In this document: positions 11,188 to 22,427 of the stretch, piece after piece
How positions within the stretch are numbered: the stretch's first letter is position 1
Layout of the letters: every line of letters starts with the position of its first letter
NCBI GenBank assembly: GCA_020650975.1
Contig: JAIPMN010011536.1
Location: 1-32,889 of the forward strand
From: Apostichopus californicus
Lineage: Eukaryota > Echinodermata > Holothuroidea > Aspidochirotida > Stichopodidae
Direction: 5' to 3'
Length of the DNA stretch: 32,889 nt
Notes under the pieces: generated by a model
What the model saw: only the letters and a program-made list of their open reading frames with translations
Told to the model about the DNA's origin: nothing
The model's database searches: none
Position numbers and translations under genes: made by a program

Positions 11188-13171
11188 CACTGTTTCCTGA
11201 CAGAGAAAGAAAAGGAAATTGTGTATTTTTTTCAAAATTTTCATTCATTACTATCTTTTTATTATCATATATAGTTATACTACCGAAACTGCTTCGGTGG
11301 AATCTTTTGGAGGTAATGTATGCAATAGTAGCCTATGTTGTCAATGAAATCATGCCTTTAGTGCTAATGCGGTACCTGTCGGCAAAATGTGGTGCAACCC
11401 AACATTAATCAAAACCACTCCAAAACTTGCAACATCGACCTCTCAGACTTTGTATACCAACAAGCCTAGTGTATATTCGACATGCTTTCCAATAATTGGA
11501 ATTTCTTTGAAACACTTCAGTCATTTTGGTTTAATAGTACTTGATTATATTAAAGCAGTAGTAGTATCTTTTCATTCTCTTCATCTTGTTCCACCAAAAT
11601 AACCTGGACAATCTGCTACTAATTTCCAAAAAATGATCTTTCTTCACACAATAAATAGCAAATAGTCATGGATATTATTACTAAACAACTATTGCTATAT
11701 GATGTTTGGTAAAATGCCCTAAAAAAGAAGAAATAGCTCAGCTACTAATCGCAGAAGCTTTCAGATTATTCTGAAATTCATTTTGTAAATACCTATAGGC
11801 TCTGAGATTTAACCAGAATTGTTGCACGTCTCTTTTTGTTTTCTTCGTGCTTTACTCTTTCGGTTTGCTTGTCTCGTTTGGACTGTATAACTTCGTAAAC
11901 AACCTAATTGTTTGTTGTTTGTATCCATCATATACTGCACTGATATTATAGAAATATATTACATAACCGGTGTGTAGTTACAAAAGTCTTTGTAAAGAAC
12001 TGCTGTAATATCACCAATCTTTGTCATCAAGAATTCATCATGAAAAACGCCAAAACTGAAAATATATTTAGACAAGCTGCAGCATCGATTACGTTATCTA
12101 AAATTAATAACGTAAGTACTCCTGAGCAGAAGTTGTATCAATGGAAAGTAATGACTTTTTACTTTACCGATATTCGCCTATGCCAAAAAAGGGTCTTTCA
12201 TAGGCTTAAGAGCTGGACGTATAGTTTGATTATAGATGTAATCTCATTTGAACGACACGTAAAATTGCCGACGAGTCGCATATAGTCAATTTATTGCCGT
12301 AAACAACATCTAATTACTTCTAAGAAGCCCAGAGTTGACTTTTGTTTGGAAATCTAACTAGCAGATTTACTTTTCTCGAGGACATCTGTCATGTTGAAAT
12401 AAACTTTGTTTTCTACGAAACATCATATACTTGGGTACATCTCATCGAACGTTGAAAATTTAGCCACAATATTTTAAGCAATTTTAAAATGCCACAATGT
12501 TTTTATATTTATATACGGTGGATATATTTACAAATTTAGTTTATGACCGTTCTTCCAATAACGAATCTGCTGATACTGACTGTTTATGTTTGGAAGAAAG
12601 TGAAGCCTCCTACACTTTGCATGGAGATTTTGTTTGAATCTGGCCGGACGTGGAATATTGTTATACAACACTTTGACCATGACCACCCATTCCACTGTCT
12701 GTCGAGGCAAACAATATTTTAGATTCATTCGGGAAATTTTAGACCACTCCTAGCGTTTACATCTAATTATAGACCTACTTTTTAGTCCAAATAAGCGTCA
12801 GAATACATAATTTGACTTAAAAACAGTTGCTAGCTGTTCTTTCCTCTGGGGGATGACCGTTACACCCCCTTTCATTGAATTCGGCCGCAAATACGCCAGG
12901 ACCACATCGCCTCCTTTATCAAAGTCTGCATTTGCATCAGTCTCTGTCTCTTCCATAAAGGTTCCTGCACACACCGTACTCAAACCAGTCGATACATTTA
13001 AGAACCCCCCTCCCATCTTTGAAATCCCGTGCACGACACTTGAGTACATAGAAGTATCATTCTAATATTTCCATTTCGGAAAACGATCCTTCACTCTAAT
13101 CATATCTTTGTAACAAAATTGCATATATATTGAAGCTTTATCCCGCTTTCTACTAGAGTCTAGTAAATAAA

Positions 13172-13222
13172 AAATATATATATATAATAATATTATTATA
13201 ATATAATATTATATATATATAA
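13172..13222. repeat. AT-rich palindromic microsatellite
   Basis: A run made only of A and T (TATATA and AATATTATTATA blocks) that is nearly its own reverse complement and could form a cruciform. Probably a simple repeat without function. It lies just left of the tentative exon-1 donor of member 2. Confidence 0.8.
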
Positions 13223-14282
13223 TTGCAAAGGAAGGGAAAAGAAAAAGAAAGAATTGATTTGACAGCTTGGTATAAGTTACTTACGTGCTTTCTATGTGCC
13301 TGAAACTTAATCTTACTTCCTCGTCGTTTCCAAAGATCATGCAAACATATGTCCAGTAGAGATGAATAATGATGACCTTCAGCTACTGCAGTATGTATTC
13401 ATACGATATCTTATCTCAGAGTGAAAGATATAAATATTTATCTCACTATAAAATCATTAAACAAATAACCTTTACACATCAGTTCTAAAGTCCAGTCTGT
13501 CAAGTTCGTTTTTTTACATTACCCCTAATGGGTCCGAGTTCCATTATGTGGATGGAGATTTTTAGTAGCATTTTTCACTTTACTGAAGTATGTTTCAACT
13601 CTCCCCTAACACTCAGATAAAGTAATATATATCAAGAACAACTGGATTGTTGATAATTTTCATTTTTATGACATAAATAATATATCATATTCACTCGGGC
13701 CCATGACTAATCACTTACATGCTTTTTTGGCACATCAATCTGTCAATCACAAAATATGATAGATTCCAATTGGTTGTCTATTGTTTACTTGACTAAATTT
13801 ATAACTGGATAGAAAAACTTGGAAGATTGCCAAAGTTAACTTAAATTAAAGCTGTAATGGCCTGGTAATTTTACCACAGAAGAAATACGCGACATACTTG
13901 CTTAAAAAGATACGACAAACGATCCAACTGAAACCATCCTCCTTGCGTTAATGCATCCTGATTCAATTCCTGGTGAGCTTTTGGAACTCTAACCGCTTGT
14001 CAAGTGTAATTCGAACAGCCAGGCTAAATATTGACTGCAGTAAAATAGATATGGGACTTTTAAATTTGATCTTATTTTAATGTACCGGATTGCTATAGAA
14101 ATACTGAAATGTTGTTAGAAATCTTTGGAGTACTTTTTCTGAAACTATCAAGCTATATCAAATTGTCAAAATAGAAATCCTCATCGCCCTATTGTAGCCT
14201 ATTATCACACCTGTAGTTCACCATCCCAATAACACAGGTGACTTTTGGGGCGTATCATTAAAAGTCAGGAACGTACGCAAGA

Positions 14283-14320
14283 GGGTGGTGTAGGGGCGGG
14301 GGGGGGGGGGCTGGGGTAGG
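14283..14320 (+). repeat. G-rich tract with G-quadruplex potential
   Basis: Several runs of three or more G occur within 38 bases, including one uninterrupted run of over ten. It sits in the central spacer between the leftward and rightward gene pairs. G-quadruplex formation is a prediction from the pattern only. Confidence 0.6.
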
Positions 14321-14662
14321 TTGCCACTTGTGCATACGCATCTTCAGAACGGTGTTCAGTCGATATCTTCAGTAAACGTGTTACCCACTTCATACGTACA
14401 GGGCCTGATCATAATACCCCAAGTCAAGTCGGTATATGTTTGTTGAAAACTATAGGATTTATTGATATCTGTGTCAACACGACCTTACATCTTATGGTCT
14501 ATATATAGTACTTCAACTTATAGATAGCTATGATGTTGAAATATAAATGACAAAGGTCACCCAAGATAGAGCTGGCGCACGAAAATCAGACTACTTGAGC
14601 AACTCTCTCAGTCACCTTACAATGAGATTATAGCCATGCGGTCATGACGGTAGTACGTCAGG

Positions 14663-14676
14663 TGACGTATCACGTG
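14663..14676. promoter_or_regulatory. CRE-like site next to an E-box
   Basis: TGACGTAT is immediately followed by CACGTG in the central spacer. Both are known transcription-factor core sites (CREB/ATF-like and bHLH), but single short motifs arise by chance often and no start site is visible nearby. Confidence 0.2.
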
Positions 14677-15779
14677 TCCGTTCGAAAGAGTGTAGAACAT
14701 AACGTATTCTATTATCCAGTTCAATTTTTTTGAGCGATTTTTTTTTCAATTCCTCGATACACAGGTTGCCGTACCGAATTATTATGATATAGACGTGTAT
14801 AAGTAATTCAGCCCTCAGGCTAGATTTAGCTACTGGTTTCTATGTTCTCGAGGTAACACTGTTTGAGTGGAAAATTGTTGTTCTTATGGGAAATATTACT
14901 GTTACGTGCGTGAAATACTGGCACTAAGACAGATGGCAAATGAGACAAACGCCAAGGGCCCCAATGTCAGCAAAGTAGGCTACCCTCGAGGTCAAAGTGC
15001 CTCCTTGAATGCCCCAGACTGGGCGGGGCTAACGGTGCGTGGCTAAAGGATAACGTGATGGGTAGGGGTATCCACGACATGCTTGTATTTTACTCCACGT
15101 AATCTTTTTATCACCTAGACATGTTGTTCCGAATGTATTTTATTTCTGGCCGTCGCCAACGACAGAGGCGGTTTGAGTTTTATACAACGGAAAGTAAGGA
15201 CTTTACCTTACAAATAATTCTTCGAGTGCTGAGGGTGGGGAACATGCAAGGAAGAAAGCCAGCAGCCAACTGTGTCGAATTGAGCGACCCAGGTTTAACA
15301 GGAAAATACCCCAAACATCTGTACCGTGCTTATACATTTAACTTTAAATTTTTGATCATGCGACGTATTTCACAAAGATTAAGACAATGTGGGGAACAGG
15401 CGGTGTGAAGCTTGGAGCTGGTGGTCAAATCTAGTAGATTGCCTATCAGCATCAATTTTACGTCAATTTCATTCAACTTGATCGCCTGCACAAATTAATC
15501 TTGTAAAAAGGAAAAAACAATACCATAAAGCATTCGCGGACGGATCATTATATTATGTTTACATCTTCCTATTATAGTTTGTCGACACTCTAGTTAACCA
15601 ATAGTGAGACTTTTATTCAGGCTTGAAGAGAGGGTGGGGGTAAGGGCTACACCCCGTGGGACCAGAGAGTCAAGTTTGTCCCGCGGAAAACTTGGGTTAA
15701 AGAATATTCTATTCTCACGTTCATGGTATCTTTAATTAAACAATAGCTTCAAACACTGACCCGTTGAAATATATTTCCT

Positions 15780-16131
15780 CGGGATCCAACACTGGCTATC
15801 GACACCACTGCATATATCCTTTACATAAAGTAAAGTAACCAGGACCGATCCTCGAACTTCGAACTCCTTCGAGGAAATAACCAAATTGGATTATTATATC
15901 AAAGACAAACAGTACCAGTCAACAGCCTTGGACTGTAAGCAAAGACGAATTAAGATAACATCAATAAAAGTCAAAAGAATTTTCTATCAAACCTTAGTTA
16001 GGGAGTGAATGATAACGTGATAATGTAATAAGGACTATATAGTTTACCACAGATTAGGTTGTAGCAGGTACTCCATCGTCATAATATAGTTGTTCTTTTT
16101 ACCAGTCACAGATTTGTATTTTTTTCTTTTG
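15780..16131 (+). promoter_or_regulatory. Orphan copy of the family promoter/exon-1 module (copy A)
   Basis: This stretch matches the sequence upstream of the exon-1 donors of member 3 (17560-17932) and member 4 (24380-24681). Shared parts are the block around 15840-15910 (ATCAAAGACAAACAGTACC and similar), the CTCCATCGTCATAA block near 16070 shared with copy B, and the segment leading to the donor. TATATAG at about 16036 lies 95 bases before the donor position. The donor itself has changed from GTAAGT to GCAAGT, and no coding exon follows before the next copy. It is probably a relic of a truncated gene unit. Diverged intron-like sequence follows at about 16690-16860. Confidence 0.6.
15850..15874 (+). 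other. 7-bp hairpin in module copy A
   Basis: CCTCGAA and TTCGAGG are separated by an 11-base loop. The corresponding place in copy C (18909-18933) has CCTCCAA and TTGGAGG with the same loop length, so one base pair has changed on both sides and pairing is kept. Confidence 0.5.
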
Positions 16132-16183
16132 GCAAGTCTAATCTATTAGTAAAACAAGAACATACATTTCGAATAATACAATT

Positions 16184-16215
16184 CCCCCCTTCCCCCCTTC
16201 CCCCCTTCCCCCCTT
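16184..16215. repeat. (CCCCCCTT)4 microsatellite
   Basis: Four C6 tracts (16184-16189, 16192-16197, 16200-16205, 16208-16213) are each separated by TT. The minus strand therefore has four G6 tracts with two-base loops, a very strong G-quadruplex pattern, and the plus strand fits an i-motif. It lies about 50 bases after the mutated donor of module copy A. Confidence 0.9.
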
Positions 16216-16330
16216 CTCATCTCTCATCTGTCTTTTTCTTGCCTAGAGGCAAATAAGGCCTCAACAGAGCGTCTCTATTCGTCTCGGTCGGCAGCTGTAT
16301 TTCTGGCCTCATTCCAGGATCTCCAACCAG

Positions 16331-16346
16331 CCCTCTCTCTCTCTTT
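16331..16346. repeat. Short CT dinucleotide run
   Basis: A short (CT)n stretch, GA on the other strand, in the spacer between module copies A and B. No function is visible. Confidence 0.6.
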
Positions 16347-16689
16347 GTCCACTGTCCTGCGCCATGTTGTTTTTGGTCGTCCTCTCTTTCTTCTGCCCTC
16401 TGGTGCCCATGTCATGCTGATGTTGCTGTCGTTGTTTGGGTTTTGGCGCAATATATGCCCAATGAATTTCCACTAGTGGCCTAGTCGGCAAAGGAGCGTC
16501 CTCTCGGCTTTGGCTCAGATGCGTCATACTTCTCTCTCAACGAGAGCTGCCACTGTGTCCCCAAGATTTAATAAATTTTTTTCTTTTAAAGGTTTCCGTA
16601 GCAAGAATTTTTTTTACAGGGTGGGGTTGCTAGCCCCACGCCAACCCTCCTCCTTTTGTATCCGGGCTTGGGACCGGCATAGCCAGAGT

Positions 16690-16870
16690 TCTTTTCCCCC
16701 TTAAAGAACCGTAAATTTTTCAAATTCTTCCAAGTGTTTCTCCAAACAAGATGACAGTCGACCAAACTATGTGAAATTCCTAGACATACTTCTTAAATAA
16801 GCGAACATCAATAAATCAGTACTGAGTGAAATTTGTCGCCCATACACTTGTTCATAACAGTTTTAAAAGC
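16690..16870 (+). repeat. Diverged copy of the family's intron-1 sequence
   Basis: Weak but ordered similarity to 25200-25330 in member 4's intron and to 31240-31330 downstream of it, for example GTCGACCAAACTA followed by ATAAATCAGTACTGAGTG. It sits about 600 bases after the donor position of module copy A, comparable to the 550 bases in member 4. This supports region 15780-16870 being the remains of an older gene unit. Confidence 0.45.
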
Positions 16871-17199
16871 CAAATGAAGAGCAATCCCGATTTTTCGCAA
16901 TTTGTGATTTTTTTCTACATTGTGATAACTATAAATCGAACTGATGCACTACCGTGGGTTTGGCATAGTATTGAATCCAGTCGAAAATTGATCAAAACAA
17001 TAATAGTTATCATAACAATACTGTGCGATTTCACAATAAGCCAGTTTGGAGATTTCATCTGCTCTTGGGTGTTTCCTGCCTGTGTCTTTTCTGTACAGGT
17101 CAATCGGTAACCATTCATTGCAAAGTTATTACCACCGTACAAAGCATTCTGTATGATCAGTGAAGGAGTGTCTCTTTTGTGTCTCTTTTGTTTCTATGT

Positions 17200-17343
17200 G
17201 TCATCGTCATCGTCGTCATCGTCGCCGCCTTCGCCGCCGTCGCCGTCGTCGTCGTCGTCGCATCGTCGTCGTTGTCGCGTCGTCGTCGTTGTCATCATCA
17301 TCATCATCCTCATCATCCTCATCATCCTCATCATCCTCATGAT
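17200..17343. repeat. Imperfect TCG/TCA trinucleotide microsatellite
   Basis: About 144 bases of TCG, TCA, GCC and CTC triplets, ending with repeated CATCATCCT units; the other strand reads as GAT/GAC repeats. Reading frames through it encode only serine or arginine-rich runs and are not genes. It lies between module copies A and B. Confidence 0.92.
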
Positions 17344-17559
17344 CAAATCACATTTTAAATTTAACCGCTGTATCGCCTGATTTTGAGCAAATTGTTTTCA
17401 ATATCTTTTGCCAGCCTATGAATCATATAGAGATTTTTCTTTGAAAGGCGATTTGAACACCCTAAGTTTGCAAAGCAAATTATCATTAACACGCCTCAAC
17501 ATGCAAATCGTGCTCTACATAAACCGAACAGTTCAAACTGCAAAACATTTCTGCGTCAA

Positions 17560-17932
17560 CAGGTCACTCTAGACACCACCAATTGCATCTCTTCGGTAGA
17601 TGACAGACACCTTAACTCATCGTTGGGAATATCCCAAGTTGCATTCTTTTATCAGAGACAAACAAACCACTCAACTGCCTTTGACTAAATAAAAAATGAT
17701 ACATTCCGACCTAGTTATCAAGTTGACATACCATGGATAAAAAGTCCAATGAACTCGTTATATATTATACGGTAATTACTAACAATGTAAGCATTTGAAC
17801 TTCGTATATTAAGGATTGACTTGTAAGGAGATCATATCATACTGATATGATTTGATCACGGAGCAGGTTGTCACAGATACTCCATCGTCATAACACATAA
17901 TATTCTACCAGTCAGACTTTTGTAGTTTTCAG
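17560..17932 (+). promoter_or_regulatory. Promoter and non-coding exon 1 of pseudogene member 3 (copy B)
   Basis: Sequence homologous to 24380-24681 in front of member 4, ending in a perfect splice donor CAG|GTAAGT (exon end 17932). Shared blocks include CCCAAGTT..., the AGATCA block near 17830 and the final CAGTCAGAC...TTTTCAG run into the donor. The acceptor partner would be AATAG ending at 19346, just before the former start codon, giving an intron of about 1.41 kb. Because promoter, donor and acceptor survive, the broken gene could still be transcribed and spliced. The exact transcription start is not visible. Confidence 0.6.
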
Positions 17933-19346
17933 GTAAGTCTAATCTCAAACTTAGACCATAACACATTCATTTGAAGTTCCTTTTTTTCCCTAATAGCTCT
18001 GTACATAATCGTAATATATGAAATATATTCACGTCGATAATATGGGTTTGAGCCAGATACTTTTATTCACTCTCTTCTCCATTCGGTTGTCAAACGTTTA
18101 TATTTTATAATTAAACGATCACGTCAACAGAGATTGAAAACAAGTTTGTTCTTCTGAAGAATACCATAATCTTTTTTCTGTTAGAATTGTTACTAATCTA
18201 AACGGAAAATCAGAGATATCGAAATTTGCCATATAAGTGTATTTAAAAAAAGGTTTTGTTGTAAGATTCCTGTATTGAATAATAATCATAATACTAAATT
18301 GAGAACTATCAAAACGAAAAACTGATTGATGTTCTCATACTTTATCATAGAAATGGATGCAACCAACAAAAAAGGATGGTAAAAGTAGTCAGCAAGATAT
18401 GCAAAATCAAATTTAGTTTCATCGCCCATTGAATTGATATTTATTGATTAGTTGTGTGTAAAAACCTGAGACGTATTGCAAGTATGGCTAGGAGATCGTA
18501 ATTGCTATTCATTGACAAAGGTGATGAACGGCATTTTTTGTTATAATGTAGAACGACGTCCGTAGACAACAGGTGAAATAGATTCTCGACCCTACCTTGC
18601 ACATTATAATGAAATAATTTCTCATGATTTTATGGTGAAATAAAAATCTCTTAATATCATTGTCAATAGAAACGGATTGGAAAATTGTTTCTGATGAATT
18701 TGTTTTCAAATACTGCCGATAATGTATATTTATATATGAAAGTTTTCATTTTTGTAAAGAACACTCACAGTTCATAAATTTTGAAATTCAAATGCTGAAG
18801 GCTGCAAAAAAAGCTGGACATGTGACGTGATTGTCCTCGTGACCGGACCTGGCGCTCGACACCCTTCTCTGTATTTGTCAGGGATTGCGTACACAAACCC
18901 GGACTAATCCTCCAACTTAGAACTCGTTGGAGGGATATACCCAAACTGGATTCCTTTTATCAAATATAAAATAAAAGGGTACATTATTTGCTGAAAACTA
19001 GTGTAATGTCTCCGAATTTCCATCTTGCAATATGAGAACAGCTTCCTACATGCATGCATGAATCAGGTATCGATCCAACCTCAAGTATATCAGATTCTGC
19101 ATGATGCCTACACTATAATGATAATATCCATCATAACCATAAGAGCTTTTTGCACATTATCTGGCAAGAATTGGACAAATGTCATTTGGAATTTGGCAAA
19201 GGCCAAAGTAACTAATATTTCAATTTATATTAAAGAATACGGGTCCTCTGAATTGTGTACGGTATATCACGTGATAAAAGGTACAATGTTTTAGATTTTA
19301 ATAGACATAGAATGTTAAGACTTATGTGCTTTCTCTTTATCAATAG
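17933..19346 (+). other. Intron 1 of pseudogene member 3
   Basis: Bounded by GTAAGT at 17933 and by a pyrimidine tract ending AATAG at 19346. Parts resemble member 4's intron, for example the TCTCCATTCGGTTGTC segment near 18080 (compare 24830-24845) and CAAAACGAAAAACTGATT near 18310 (compare 25480). It contains an extra partial module, copy C, at about 18840-19000. No other gene is seen. Confidence 0.5.
18840..19000 (+). repeat. Partial promoter-module copy C
   Basis: Matches the front part of modules A, B and the member 4 module: an ACCCGGACTAATCCTCCAACTT segment, a hairpin (18909-18933), then ATACCCAAACTGGATT and a TTTTATCAAA block. It lacks the exon-1 and donor part, so it appears to be a partial tandem duplication inside the intron of the pseudogene. 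Confidence 0.5.
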
Positions 19347-19347
19347 G

Positions 19348-22300
19348 ATTGTGAGCAGACTTGTATTAATCATCTTCATCCTGGTTCACATGGTGGTTCA
19401 AGTTGATGGGAGTACAGACACTTGTGCCGTTGTTACCCGAGGACGTAAATTTTGTGATAGCCTATACATGTAATCGATTTTGTGGGAGCAGCCAACCCTT
19501 GCTGATCGTTGTTGCATTCAGCGATCAACCAACAACAGTCACGATAACATGCAGCAAACATTCTGGCGTTGATGAGCTGTACCCAACAACATTTGTGTTA
19601 GATGTGAGGGACTCTAAGCGAATCAATATTCCAAGATAATTTTGCTTGACACAACGTCAAAACATAGTGACAAAGTTATTGAAGTAAATGCAAACAGTGA
19701 TGTATCTGTCCACGGTTTTAATTATGCACCTTATTCAACCGATGCTTTTTTGGTTACTCCAGTGAATAATATTGGCGTATCGTAGGTAGCAGCGAGCTAT
19801 GCAAACGACGGCAATGTATGTCGGGGAGACTTTATTCGCTGTCGTCGGGGTAGAGGATGAGACAATCCTTGGAAATATCCTTACCGCAGGAGTTAAATTC
19901 TTATCTAAGTGGCGATACTATTCAACTGATGATTAACAAACATGAACTAATATAACTAGAGCGATTCAATCTTAGAATGTGTTGGTTTAATGGAAAGCGA
20001 TAAGCCAGTTGTCTTTTTTACTGGTAATTTGTGTGCATCTACGACGGGTTCGTATTGCGATGCTCTTGCAGAACAATTGTTACCGGTAGAAAGCTGGAGT
20101 AATACGTACATTTACAGTGCCACAGGATCAGTTGATGACCAATCAGTGTATGTGATTCACAGCTATTACGAGAATTCAGGGGTGACCATCCAAGTTACAG
20201 GATCAGTGATACTGCAACTCGGAGAATTTTGGTAAGGTGAGCTTCAAGGAAGTGGGGTAATTGCCTCAAATCAACCGATTTCTGTGATGTAAATTTTATC
20301 AAAGATAAAAAAAAAAATCGTTGACCCGTCTATCATCTAGATTTCATCTGAGGAACAATCCAGCTTCTTATATAGATTTTCTACTCCTCCAAAGTCTGCC
20401 GGAGACATGGAAGGAGGATTTTTCTCTAATTTTCTGAATATTGTAGTAAAATCAAATGAATCGGAGACAATTTTGTTGAACAGTGAACCTATTTTACAAA
20501 ACAGCAGTCACAGCAATCACAGTATACCTGATACATAATATGATGTATATAAGGTAAAGGTTCTAATATGAGGTGTCTATTACGTAGAACAGAGAGCATC
20601 TCCTTTTTTGTTATGGTTTATGGGTATGAACATGACGAGAGTTATGGTTATTCAGCCGGACTATTTCTCCTAAATGACGGAGACGGGTGTTGGCGGAGAG
20701 CAAATTAATGTCACACTCTCGTGCATTGAACATAGTGTAGTTCACTCTGACAATGCGTTTTGTTGATTCAAAGCCATATAGTAGAATGATGGACGTCCCC
20801 GGCCATGTTCTTGAGGCCTAAACCATTGTCTGCACTACTCCGAGGTTTCAATAACTATCATATGTTACTGTAGACATGGCCATTGACGGCAAAGAGACTT
20901 TCCTTCCAGAGGGAATGTTCATATTCTTCCCCAAGATGTGTTGCATTCAGGTGAAAATGAATGTAACATAGATTTTACAAAAGGCAACGAAATTATACTT
21001 GAGTGGAATCCAAGCGAACTGTGTGGGATAGGATACATCGATATTTCAATTCAAGTCGCCATTGGATTTAATTGGTACAAGTGATATAAAAATTGCAAGC
21101 AGGATCGAAATCCTAGGCAGATTTAATTTCACGTCATCGGATATACCAACGTAAAGTTTGAATGTACTTAGTTCGTTTGGTCTATCGTCGGCAGTGATTA
21201 CATTCCAATCATACGACAAGCTACTAATTAGCGTACATTTGAAATTGATTGACAGCACAATGTGTTCCTCTGGTTGCAATCTGCTAACGTTGGTGATCTA
21301 CCGCCATGTCCGTGCACCGATCAGCAGGCAGAAGCTGATGGAAGCTTTGAACCTGACGAAAATCCATCTCTTTAATATTATCACCCAGGAGCTTCGTCGT
21401 GTTATCGATCAGGATTAGGAGAAAGTGAACGGAAGCGGGACGGTTAATAGCTATGCCCTTAGGGACATTGGGGGCATTTACTGCACCGTAAACCATTTTT
21501 GGTTCGACGTCCTACCATTTATAGCCTGCTGCTAATTGACAAGTTAGTGTGAAACTTACTATGAATTTCGTCCATCAGATGATTATTCGGATTATCAGCC
21601 ACCACGACCAACTACTGACACAGGACATCCGCATTTCATCAGTCTGGACGGGAAAGAGTTCACCTTTAAATGGTGCCGGTGATTTTGTTTTGGTCAAATC
21701 TTCTCTGCATAACTTCACATTCCAAACCAGAATGGAGGTTTTAGCTGGTACTGATGCGAGCGTCTACACGTCTTTGTTACTTTCCTCCGACATACCTCAT
21801 ACAATTCAAGTTCAGAGGTCACAGTCAAATGGAACACTCATTCTCTTGAATGGTGAACCAATTGATCTCTATTTCGATGGATATCTGATCCGAAAGCAAG
21901 ACTTCCGTGGACTAAGGTTTACCGTTACCCATGATTTGTTTGAAATCACGGTACGTCTACATATTAGAGCAGCATATTTAAGTAGGATCACAACAGAATT
22001 GATTTGCTTCTATGTTACAATTGTCGGATGGTTTGAAGGGAGGGACTACTGGGCAATGTTGATTATATCCGCGATGATGACTTTACTTTACCAAACGGGT
22101 CTTTACTGTTAGCTAACTCAACATTGGAAGAAATCCATTTGACTTTGGACTTGGATGGATTCTTGACAACAGTACGTCTAAATTCACTTATTTACCTCCA
22201 TCCATACTTTATTCCTATTTTGGTGTTCCTGGATGTTGCTTCCGTCAGCGAGGATGTCAATCTCATTTGTAGAATCTGTAACATTTTAAACGATCCTGTC

Positions 22301-22427
22301 ACAACAAAACAGCACGACTTTTGTTAATGACTCTCTTCAAGAAATTAGAAATTACGGAACAGTTGATGAGAATTTAGTCAAAATTGTCAGTTGTGGTCAA
22401 CCAGGTAAAATTGAAAATGGGACAATG
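19348..22427 (+). pseudogene. Decayed IgGFc-binding/AMOP/VWD family gene, member 3
   Basis: Homologous to member 4 along its whole length but broken many times. The start codon is ATT instead of ATG at 19348, after an intact-looking AATAG acceptor. A frameshift follows in the GRHF region near 19443, more frameshifts near 19635, a TAG at 19783, and TAA replacing a Gln codon at 20233. Further stops and an A-run lie near 20285-20340. About 55 bases are lost inside the AMOP domain (near 21428), removing the CC-YG segment, and a one-base insertion sits at the VWD start. The GDPH motif reads GHPH at 21623-21634. The longest surviving piece is the VWD segment, about 21665-22030. At 22427, inside the Sushi domain, the sequence jumps to what is 3' flank in member 4, deleting the rest of the Sushi domain, the membrane helix and the tail. 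Confidence 0.93.

Larger units (their letters stand above)
11197..15779. other. Upstream region of member 2 and central spacer
   Basis: No confident gene. The left part is probably the 5'-UTR intron of member 2. A donor-like CAC|GTAAGTAA on the minus strand, with the exon ending at 13285, would give an intron of about 2.1 kb, close to the other members, and TATA-like AT-rich sequence lies near 13429-13448. This exon is tentative. A less AT-rich block at about 12840-13060 is open on both strands for 70-83 codons but matches nothing I recognise. An AT palindrome-like tract, a G-rich tract and a CRE-like plus E-box cluster are listed separately. Confidence 0.4.

Noticed and set aside
13702..13720. 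Alternative exon-1 donor for member 2 (CAT|GTAAGTGA on the minus strand)
   Set aside because: No similarity to known exon-1 modules; no better than the candidate at 13285 and neither can be proved here.
15121..15408. 95-codon plus-strand frame as a gene
   Set aside because: No domain or conserved motif recognised; length is within chance for a window of this size.
17153..17380. Serine-rich and arginine-rich frames
   Set aside because: They are readings of the TCG/TCA microsatellite in different frames, not genes.
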